Positions 1 to 5,042 of a stretch of 12,917 nucleotides of DNA are shown here, in pieces (positions within the stretch are counted from its first letter, which is position 1; every line of letters begins with the position of its first letter). The notes under the pieces were generated by a model, which was not told where the DNA came from, searched no databases, and saw only the letters and a program-made list of their open reading frames with translations. The position numbers were made by a program, and so were the translations under genes. The DNA comes from an uncultured Rhodospirillaceae bacterium (lineage in GTDB: Bacteria > Pseudomonadota > Alphaproteobacteria > RF32 > CAG-239): the NCBI GenBank assembly GCA_900320035.1, contig ONQU01000114.1:1-12917 (forward strand), written 5' to 3'.

Positions 1-154
1 CTAAAAGCGATTGTTCAAAATCTGCCTTTTTTTTTTTTTTTTTAATATGCATTTGATGAAAAATATTTAAATAGCGTTGCGCCGCCAAAATCGGGTTATC
101 GTCATTTTGGTCATTCAAACTTGTTTGACTGGTTTGTAAATTTTCTTCTTCCAT
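1..154 (-). CDS. 5' part of an unknown protein with an A17/polylysine tract (runs off the left edge)
   Basis: I do not recognise this reading frame. It is open from ATG at 154 to the window edge (51 codons). It encodes an acidic, Gln/Asn-rich start (MEEENLQTSQ), then ILAAQRYLNIF and, after Ile37, six lysines encoded by a run of 17 A (27-43 on the plus strand), then ADFEQSLL. I prefer the ATG at 154 over the one at 160 because an AAGG Shine-Dalgarno lies 5-7 bases before 154 but abuts 160. Only this tract length, modulo three, keeps the frame open: one A more or fewer gives a stop within ten codons. It lies downstream of the XRE regulator gene on the same strand, separated by a strong inverted repeat. 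The frame and RBS support a real gene. No function can be assigned, and the tract length could be a sequencing or assembly error. Confidence 0.45.
   Translation of the reverse strand, partial: MEEENLQTSQTSLNDQNDDNPILAAQRYLNIFHQMHIKKKKKKADFEQSLL
27..43. repeat. Homopolymer of 17 T (A17 in the minus-strand reading frame)
   Basis: An uninterrupted run of 17 T on the plus strand lies inside the leftmost reading frame, where it reads as five AAA codons plus the first two bases of AAG. Runs this long are prone to replication and transcription slippage, and also to sequencing error. No other homopolymer of this length occurs in the window. Confidence 0.9.
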
Positions 155-170
155 AACCATCCTTTTAAAC

Positions 171-209
171 AAATTTACACCCTCTATTTTAGTTAGAGAG
201 TGTAAATTT
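171..209 (-). terminator. Long inverted repeat downstream of the XRE regulator: terminator or operator
   Basis: The arms 171-186 and 194-209 are 16 bases each with a 7-base loop. The one DNA mismatch (181/199) becomes a G-U pair only in minus-strand RNA, so the structure fits a minus-strand transcript. It begins 22 bases after the regulator's stop codon, the usual place for an intrinsic terminator, and is followed by UUUGUUU, a mediocre U tract. Each arm ends in the 9-mer TGTAAATTT, which also occurs at 135-143 and 1218-1226, so the same sequence could be an operator for the regulator. The next gene's ribosome-binding site starts within ten bases of the hairpin, so attenuation of that gene is also possible. 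Confidence 0.6.
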
Positions 210-231
210 CTTATTAAAATTTCTGTATTTT

Positions 232-1200
232 TTAAAGATTTATAACGACAACTTTATGAATTTTGGTTAAATCACCATTACTCAAAACTACTCGCTCATC
301 AGGATTCCATTTTAGACCATACAGTTGCCCTGTTTCATCTTCACGAATACTCAGCAATTCGGCTTCCATGTCACTGATATAGTGTAAAGCAATATCGCCC
401 GAACTGACAACTTCCGAAGCATCAATGAACAAAATCGCCCGACTGGATATCAGCGATCCTAAACGTCTGGTGCATAAATTTATTGCATAAATATCGCGTT
501 TGTTCTGTAAATGTATCGGACAAATTACCTCTTTTAACGCACCCTCTTTATCAATAATGATATTTCCTTTTTCATTACTCACACCATAAACCGGCACCAT
601 AACCGCATCGTGCTCATGAGCCATTCCCAAATTTGCATAGCGAGAATTATTTAAAACTTTTGAACGATTATCATTGTGTTCAATAATTTCGACCAACATG
701 CCTTCTTCATCAAGTTGTCTGATTCTTGCTTTCAAGCTATCAACCGTCATTGACAAGGCGCGAGCAATGTTTTTATATTCTTTATCCGAAACTTCGCGCT
801 GTCCCATTTCTATGCGATGATAAACCGAAAGTGTCATATCGGCATGCTCGGAAACTTCCATTAAGGTTAGACCTTTTTCGTTGCGGATATGGCGCAAACC
901 GGCACCCAACGTCTTAAGCCCCGATGTTTGATTAATTGTGCTACGGCGTTCTTGTTCACGCTTCCATGCTTTCACCACTTCTTCTTGTGAATTTTGCTCA
1001 TTAACATACAAATCTTGCAACGGACAATCCAACAACTCTGCTACTTGAATGAGCTGTTCCTGATTCAAACGACGATATCCTTTTTCTATTTTTGATACTG
1101 CCGAAAGACTAACCCCTAAATAGTCCGCTAACTGTTGCATCGGCACACCGCGCAACTTTCTATGCATTCTGATTTGATTTGGGAAAACAATTTCTTCCAT
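232..1200 (-). CDS. XRE-family transcriptional regulator with two tandem HTH domains and an S24/LexA-like C-terminal domain
   Basis: This 322-residue protein has two Cro/C1-type helix-turn-helix domains: residues about 10-65 (QQLADYLGVSLSAVSKIEKG) and about 100-156 (TLMEVSEHADMTLSVYHRIE). A charged linker follows, then a beta-rich C-terminal domain (about 200-322) resembling the peptidase S24/LexA-CI fold, with VPVYGV at its start. The usual Ser-Met-Pro catalytic motif and its lysine are not recognisable, so I would not expect autocleavage. It probably acts as a cytoplasmic DNA-binding repressor that senses a ligand or oligomerises through the C-terminus. The ATG is preceded by AGAGG at 7 bases' spacing. 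A plausible promoter lies at 1272-1300. The 9-mer TGTAAATTT, present just before its RBS and in the hairpin behind it, is a candidate operator. Family is confident; target genes are unknown. Confidence 0.85.
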   Translation of the reverse strand: MEEIVFPNQIRMHRKLRGVPMQQLADYLGVSLSAVSKIEKGYRRLNQEQLIQVAELLDCPLQDLYVNEQNSQEEVVKAWKREQERRSTINQTSGLKTLGAGLRHIRNEKGLTLMEVSEHADMTLSVYHRIEMGQREVSDKEYKNIARALSMTVDSLKARIRQLDEEGMLVEIIEHNDNRSKVLNNSRYANLGMAHEHDAVMVPVYGVSNEKGNIIIDKEGALKEVICPIHLQNKRDIYAINLCTRRLGSLISSRAILFIDASEVVSSGDIALHYISDMEAELLSIREDETGQLYGLKWNPDERVVLSNGDLTKIHKVVVINL

Positions 1201-1217
1201 AATAACGCCTCTACAAA

Positions 1218-1226
1218 AAATTTACA
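1218..1226 (-). promoter_or_regulatory. TGTAAATTT motif before the XRE gene (candidate operator)
   Basis: AAATTTACA on the plus strand lies 18 bases before the regulator's start codon, between its predicted transcription start and RBS. The same 9-mer is found at 135-143 (plus), and at 171-179 and 201-209 (the two arms of the hairpin behind the gene). I noticed no other copy in the window. The position suits autorepression; this is inference. Confidence 0.3.
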
Positions 1227-1271
1227 AAACTGTTCTCAGCATAGACATTTTTCTACAGAATGCAAGACAAA

Positions 1272-1300
1272 AATATATTTTATATACAATAACCTACCAA
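1272..1300 (-). promoter_or_regulatory. Putative sigma70 promoter of the XRE regulator gene
   Basis: Reading leftwards there is TTGGTA (1300-1295), a 17-base spacer and TATATT (1277-1272). Transcription would begin near 1265, giving a leader of about 65 bases. Four of six -35 and five of six -10 positions match consensus. The surroundings are AT-rich, so a chance match is possible. Confidence 0.4.
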
Positions 1301-1350
1301 CCAGACGCACCTAAACCTCTGTAAAAATGAAAAAAACTCACTATAACTAA

Positions 1351-1389
1351 AAAAAACAAACACCCGCCTCTCTGTTGAGAAACGGGTGT
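1351..1389 (-). terminator. Rho-independent terminator of the membrane-protein gene
   Basis: ACACCCG (1360-1366) pairs with CGGGTGT (1383-1389), with an inner TCTC/GAGA helix (1369-1372 with 1377-1380) closing a TGTT loop. In the minus-strand transcript the stem is followed by a U-rich tract (UUUGUUUUUUU). It lies 16 bases past the stop codon at 1406. On the plus strand the tail CATTTTTG is weaker, so some bidirectional activity is possible, but no plus-strand gene ends here. Confidence 0.85.
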
Positions 1390-1405
1390 CATTTTTGTTG
1401 TTGGC

Positions 1406-2206
1406 TTATTTTTTAATCAACGCTATCACGGCGCTGAAAATCAAGCCGATAAAGCCCCCGCCTATAAGCCATAGACAGGCTCTTTGCAGAGCATCGGGAA
1501 TGTTAAATCCCCATCCACTTGCAGCGCCGGTCAGCATTGCCCCGACAAAGCCGATGCAACAGATGGCGCCGCAGGCAGATGCCCAACGCTCGGTGAGCGT
1601 GTTTTGGCCATTTGTCGTCTGGTCAGCCAAAATTGCTGCAATACCGGCAATCAAAATGATGATTGTCGTGCCGACAACGTAACCGAAGGCTTCGCCGACG
1701 GTATCGATCAACTGACAGCCGAACCAGACATCAAGCAGTCCTAATCCGGCTATTGCAGCAATGCTAACGCAGACAACGACAGCGCAGGTCAGGAAGAACT
1801 TGGTCTTCTTGTCTTCTTTGTGCCAGTCGCTGACAGTCAGCAAAGACGCTGTCATTGTGGTAAACAAATACCAAGATGACATAGCCATCGGCCATGCCTC
1901 GCCAAGTTGATGCTTTGATATATAGCCAAAGTAGAGAAATTCCACGGCTATTACCAAAAAGGAGCCAACTGCTCCGAGCATTGCTATGAGTTGGAGACAC
2001 TGCTTCCAATCTTTCTCATCACCACCCATAGCACCATGGCACCATGAGCTTGAGACGGTAACAAACACGATGGCGCACGCAATCAATAAGGCGCACCAGA
2101 ATGTGTTTGCTCCAGCTACAAAGCATCCACCAATTAACGTTGCCATCGGCAGAGCTACCTCTGCTAAACCAAGCGCGATAAGCGCAATTTTCTTTAAATT
2201 TCCCAT
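1406..2206 (-). CDS. Unrecognised Cys-rich polytopic membrane protein, probably horizontally acquired
   Basis: I do not recognise this 266-residue protein. It is strongly hydrophobic with about eight predicted membrane helices (near residues 6-30, 36-58, 70-95, 106-125, 137-162, 173-195, 208-232, 241-264). The longest polar loops are at about 59-69 (HGAMGGDEKDWK) and 127-136 (SDWHKEDKKT), and the C-terminus is Lys-Lys. Twelve cysteines are scattered through it, including a Cys-Cys pair at 216-217. Codon use differs from the neighbours: Lys is often AAG, Leu often CTC/CTG/CTT, Phe often TTC, Gln often CAG, and parts reach about 60% GC. There is no Shine-Dalgarno before the ATG, only an A-rich stretch. 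It has its own promoter, a leader of about 185 bases and a terminator, so it is a single-gene unit. A transporter or membrane stress protein is possible but not shown. Confidence 0.7.
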   Translation of the reverse strand: MGNLKKIALIALGLAEVALPMATLIGGCFVAGANTFWCALLIACAIVFVTVSSSWCHGAMGGDEKDWKQCLQLIAMLGAVGSFLVIAVEFLYFGYISKHQLGEAWPMAMSSWYLFTTMTASLLTVSDWHKEDKKTKFFLTCAVVVCVSIAAIAGLGLLDVWFGCQLIDTVGEAFGYVVGTTIIILIAGIAAILADQTTNGQNTLTERWASACGAICCIGFVGAMLTGAASGWGFNIPDALQRACLWLIGGGFIGLIFSAVIALIKK

Positions 2207-2360
2207 AATTTTTTGTTTTTTAAATGAAAATGTATCTAAAATTAACTCAAATTTCTGAAATCAACTAAAGTCCATACGCTCATCAGCACGCAGCCAACAA
2301 CGATTTATATATCTAAATTTGTATGAACCTAATAATATTTTTAAAAACTGCCCGATAAAC

Positions 2361-2381
2361 CAATGTTTCTGATAAACATCG
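2361..2381 (-). promoter_or_regulatory. Hairpin near the 5' end of the membrane-protein leader
   Basis: CAATGTTT (2361-2368) and AAACATCG (2374-2381) form an 8-bp stem with one G-U pair and a 5-base loop in the minus-strand RNA. It would lie about ten bases from the predicted transcription start near 2391. Such 5' hairpins can protect mRNA from decay. No known riboswitch class is recognisable. Confidence 0.4.
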
Positions 2382-2397
2382 ATGTAATATTAAGAGA

Positions 2398-2426
2398 ATT
2401 TTAGCATGCTACTTGATTTTTGTCAA
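2398..2426 (-). promoter_or_regulatory. Near-consensus sigma70 promoter for the membrane-protein gene
   Basis: Reading leftwards there is a perfect TTGACA (2426-2421), a 17-base spacer and TAAAAT (2403-2398), five of six matches to TATAAT. It faces the membrane-protein gene, whose start is about 185 bases downstream, and no other gene lies between. The TTGACA overlaps a plus-strand TTGTCA (2420-2425), so a divergent promoter here is also conceivable. Confidence 0.6.
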
Positions 2427-2536
2427 TACGCTTTACATATTTTATATGCCATCTTTCGTTTTTCTCTATCAAAAAGTGTCAACAAAATTCTTAACATGTA
2501 CAATTTCTCTCGTCTGCGCTTTACGCATCTGAAAGG

Positions 2537-2594
2537 GATTGCTTAGCCGAACTGGCATTCGGAGATTCTCGAACCTAACGGTTCAAGAATGACG
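2537..2594. repeat. Palindromic intergenic element with two tandem hairpins (dispersed-repeat type)
   Basis: Hairpin 1 is CCGAA (2547-2551)/TTCGG (2558-2562) around CTGGCA. Hairpin 2 is ATTCTcGAACC (2565-2575)/GGTTCaAGAAT (2580-2590) around TAAC. The element begins GGATTGCTT and ends AATGACG, the same edges seen in palindromic elements dispersed in Rickettsiales and other proteobacteria. No U tract follows on either strand, so it is not a typical terminator. There is only one copy in the window, so its repeat status rests on resemblance. Confidence 0.5.
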
Positions 2595-2668
2595 TAAAAA
2601 AATGCATTTGAGGGAATGATATTTTAAAAAGCACATAACACTTGAATTTTAAAATGGGGGTTAAAAAC

Positions 2669-3997
2669 TCAGCGGCGGGAAGTTGTTTTTTTCGTTGTTG
2701 ATGTTATTTTTCGCACCGTAGCTGTGGTTGAACGTGCTTTTTGCGAAGCATTTTTGGCTTGAAAAGCGGCAAAAATGAGCGTGAGCAGCCAATTGATGAT
2801 TTGGTTTTGGCGGCGGCGACCAATCCGGTTCCACCAATCGGCAATACGCGCCCAAATAGTCGGTTTTTTCTGCTCTTGCTTAATGGTTTGCTGCACCGTC
2901 ACATTATTATTATCACCGTTTACCACAACCACATTTGTCGGTTGCGGCTCTTTAATTTCACAGCGATACGGCTCTAAAGTTTGCATAATATCATCATCAG
3001 AAACGTAGGCGCCTAAAACGCGGGTCAATGTGCCGTTTTCTTCCAAAAGTAGCGAATCACCGCGACCGAGCAGATTTTCGGCACCGGTGGTGTTTAAAAT
3101 AGTCATCGAATCGGTGGCGCTGGCAACTTTATATGACAGACGTGTTGGTAAATTAGCTTTAACGCTACCGGTGATAATATCAACCGACGGACGTTGCGTG
3201 GCAATAAGCAAGTGGATACCGGCGGCGCGTGCTTTTTGGGCTAAAATCTGCACCTGTTTTTCCACCGTTTTATCAAACAGCATTAAATCGGCAAATTCAT
3301 CGATAACACAAACAATATAAGGCAGTTTAATGGTGTTTTTGGCATTATATTCGCTAATATTGCGCGCTATAGATTTTTCAAACTTAGCATAGCGGGCGTT
3401 CATTTCAACAACCAATTCGGCCAAGCAAGCGCTGGCGGTGCTCATTTCCGTAATCACCGGTCGGAGCATATAAGCCTGATTGTTATACATAGAAAATTCA
3501 ATGCGTTTTGGGTCTATCAGCACAAATTTCAACTCTTGCGGTGTTTTCTTTTTTATCAGCGATAAAATAAAGGAATTTAAACCAACCGATTTACCCGAAC
3601 CGGTGGTACCGGCAACCAGCAAATGCGGCATTTTAGCGAGGTTTTTCATGACCGGAATACCGCGCATATTAACACCGATACATATCGGTAAATCATAAGT
3701 CGAATCGGTAAATTCAGCCTGTTCGGTGAGCGCTAAAAACGGTACACTTTGCGGTGTCAGATTAGGTAATTCAAAGCAAATATAGGTTGAGTTGGGAATT
3801 TCCGTGGCACGAATACCGCTAACACCGAGTTCACGGGCGATATCTTTCATCAGTTTTTCAACGGTGGCAAATTTAGAACCCTTGCAGAGCTCAAATTCAA
3901 CTTGGGTAACCAGCGGGCCCTTATATTGCGCACCTAAAGAGCCGTAGATGCCAAAGTTGGCTAAAACAGACGGCAGTTTTTCTTCCAGTTCTTGCAT
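2669..3997 (-). CDS. FtsK/SpoIIIE-type DNA translocase motor core, lacking membrane and gamma domains
   Basis: The 442 residues match the alpha-beta motor of FtsK. The alpha region is about 1-80. Walker A is AGTTGSGKS (129-137), Walker B IVCVIDEFADL (228-238), followed by LIATQRPSVDIITGSVKANL (264-283) and the NLLGRGDSLLL region (308-318). The motor hydrolyses ATP to pump double-stranded DNA as a hexamer. Full-length FtsK is about 700-900 residues or more, with four N-terminal membrane helices and a C-terminal winged-helix gamma domain that reads KOPS sites. Both are absent. Instead, after residue 350 there is GDNNNVTVQQ, a Trp/Arg-rich segment, a hydrophobic helix (about 401-412, NWLLTLIFAAF) and a Lys/Arg/Thr-rich tail. 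The start, 2 bases after the bamE stop, has AAAGG upstream, so the two genes are co-transcribed. It may be a specialised FtsK paralogue; I avoid the symbol ftsK. Confidence 0.85.
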   Translation of the reverse strand: MQELEEKLPSVLANFGIYGSLGAQYKGPLVTQVEFELCKGSKFATVEKLMKDIARELGVSGIRATEIPNSTYICFELPNLTPQSVPFLALTEQAEFTDSTYDLPICIGVNMRGIPVMKNLAKMPHLLVAGTTGSGKSVGLNSFILSLIKKKTPQELKFVLIDPKRIEFSMYNNQAYMLRPVITEMSTASACLAELVVEMNARYAKFEKSIARNISEYNAKNTIKLPYIVCVIDEFADLMLFDKTVEKQVQILAQKARAAGIHLLIATQRPSVDIITGSVKANLPTRLSYKVASATDSMTILNTTGAENLLGRGDSLLLEENGTLTRVLGAYVSDDDIMQTLEPYRCEIKEPQPTNVVVVNGDNNNVTVQQTIKQEQKKPTIWARIADWWNRIGRRRQNQIINWLLTLIFAAFQAKNASQKARSTTATVRKITSTTKKTTSRR

Positions 3998-3999
3998 TT

Positions 4000-4458
4000 T
4001 TACATACCTTTAGTTGGTATTGATGAACCGCCGAGCGGGTTATAAGCACCGACACCGCCGAAATATTTTCTGAAGAAGCCGTCATCACGCTCGGCTGCTT
4101 GAGTGACATCGCTATCAATAGAAATATCATTACCGTCGGCTAAAGTGCGGGTTTCAATTTTGCTGACTTTATTATCTTTGAATGTTATCGCCAAAATGTC
4201 ACGGTCAAGTTCTTCCGGTTTCATAAAAGCAACACGTTTAACGGTTGATGACATATAAACCCAATGATCACCATTTAAGCCGGTGAGTAAACTCGGGCTG
4301 CCTAAAATATCTAAAACCTGTTCTTTGGTTTGACCGCTATGAACTTGAGCGATTTTATTAGCGTCGGGAATATTGCCGCTGTGGGTAATAAATAAATCTG
4401 ACGAGCAAGCGGCGCAGAAAACGATAATTAACATAGAAAGTATTTTGCGTATTGACAT
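4000..4458 (-). CDS. bamE: BamE/SmpA/OmlA-family outer-membrane lipoprotein
   Basis: At 152 residues this is the usual size for alphaproteobacterial BamE. The N-terminus is a lipoprotein signal (MSIRKILSML, then a hydrophobic run) ending in CAAC, with Cys18 the probable lipidated residue. The -3 position is Cys instead of the usual Leu, a weak lipobox. The BamE fold covers about 33-102: the helical VHSGQTKEQVLDILGSPS (39-56), then beta strands with DHWVYMS and ITFKDNKVSKIET. BamE supports the BamA complex that inserts beta-barrel proteins into the outer membrane. AAGGA with 8-9 bases' spacing supports the ATG. The gene is divergent from the DUF177 gene, a common alphaproteobacterial arrangement, and is followed after 2 bases by the FtsK-like gene. 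Confidence 0.88.
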   Translation of the reverse strand: MSIRKILSMLIIVFCAACSSDLFITHSGNIPDANKIAQVHSGQTKEQVLDILGSPSLLTGLNGDHWVYMSSTVKRVAFMKPEELDRDILAITFKDNKVSKIETRTLADGNDISIDSDVTQAAERDDGFFRKYFGGVGAYNPLGGSSIPTKGM

Positions 4459-4460
4459 AT

Positions 4461-4490
4461 TTTCAATTCCTTATATGTATTACTATTATA
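4461..4490. promoter_or_regulatory. Divergent promoter region, bamE / DUF177, with overlapping -10 elements
   Basis: The 58-base spacer is AT-rich. On the plus strand TATTAT (4484-4489) is a good -10, but the -35 17 bases upstream (TTTCAA, 4461-4466) is weak. On the minus strand a perfect TATAAT (4490-4485) overlaps it, also without a clear -35. Together they form TATTATA, a symmetric arrangement that can fire in both directions. Assignment is from sequence only. Confidence 0.4.
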
Positions 4491-4516
4491 GATATATATA
4501 GCACAAGGATTTCAGA

Positions 4517-5035
4517 ATGCAAAAAAAATTTTCATATCCGCTGCAAATAGATGAATTAAAACAAAATGAGTATGCGTTTGTGTTGAAGGCTGATGCGGCT
4601 GAACTTGTGGATATATGCCAAATTTTGCAGGTAGAAAAAGTGCATTATTTCAAAGCAGAGATGAAATTAAAATTAAATGTGCGTGAACATTTGTTGAAAA
4701 TTTGGGGTAAAGTGGCGGCTGAATTAGAGCTGAAAAGCGTGATATCGCTGGAAAATTTTAAGCAAAAATATGAGGTGCCGTTTGAGTTATTTTTTGATAC
4801 CAAAGCCAATTATCGTGATATTCGTGATTTAGGAAGTGATATTAACGCCGAAGTGCCGGATATTATCGAAAACGGCGTTATCAATTTAGCGGATATTGCT
4901 ATGGAACAAATAGCGTTGCAAATTGATGATTATCCGCGTGCAGTCGGTGAAATTTTTGAATATAATAACAGCTACGATGAAGAAAAAACACCGCGTGAAA
5001 ATCCGTTTGCGGTGTTGGCAAAGTTAAAAAAGTGA
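4517..5035 (+). CDS. DUF177/YceD-family protein
   Basis: The 172-residue protein has the hallmarks of the YceD/DUF177 family: FSYPLQIDEL at the start, VISLENFKQKYEVPFELFF (75-93, matching the family's C-V-T-L-E-P-F core but with Ser in place of Cys), LADIAMEQIALQIDDYPRA (124-142), and the near-C-terminal ENPFAVLAKLKK (161-172). In many bacteria the gene precedes rpmF-plsX, and the E. coli homologue is linked to 23S rRNA accumulation. Here it instead precedes ligA, 7 bases away, and no rpmF is seen. The ATG at 4517 is preceded by AAGGA with 7-8 bases' spacing. Family assignment is good; the molecular role in this organism is inferred. Confidence 0.82.
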   Translation: MQKKFSYPLQIDELKQNEYAFVLKADAAELVDICQILQVEKVHYFKAEMKLKLNVREHLLKIWGKVAAELELKSVISLENFKQKYEVPFELFFDTKANYRDIRDLGSDINAEVPDIIENGVINLADIAMEQIALQIDDYPRAVGEIFEYNNSYDEEKTPRENPFAVLAKLKK

Positions 5036-5042
5036 GCAAAAA

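Larger units (their letters stand above)
2207..2668. other. Gene-poor spacer with promoter, leader hairpin and palindromic element
   Basis: I see no convincing gene in these 462 bases. The left half is the long leader of the membrane-protein gene, with a promoter at 2398-2426. The right half holds a double-hairpin palindromic element (2537-2594) and an AT-rich inverted repeat just behind the ftsK-like gene. GC is lower than in the flanking genes except inside the palindromic element. Confidence 0.7.

Noticed and set aside
1201..1260. LexA/SOS box near the XRE gene (CTGT and ACAG near 1231-1259)
   Set aside because: The half-sites are too far apart for the enterobacterial box, and no GTTC-N7-GTTC alphaproteobacterial box is present.
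1406..2009. Three alternative frames (both strands) overlapping the membrane-protein gene
   Set aside because: They lack RBSs. The minus-strand 266-codon frame has coherent membrane helices, a promoter and a terminator, so the others are shadows.
2420..2448. Plus-strand promoter-like TTGTCA-17-TATATG in the gene-poor spacer, possibly driving a small RNA
   Set aside because: No plus-strand gene follows, no terminator with a U tract follows the hairpins at 2547-2590, and the -35 is largely the complement of the better minus-strand TTGACA.
2622..2655. AT-rich inverted repeat (ATTTTAAAA / TTTTAAAAT) behind the FtsK-like gene as a terminator
   Set aside because: Each arm is itself nearly palindromic and purely A/T, so a stable stem is unlikely, and no clear U tract follows directly.
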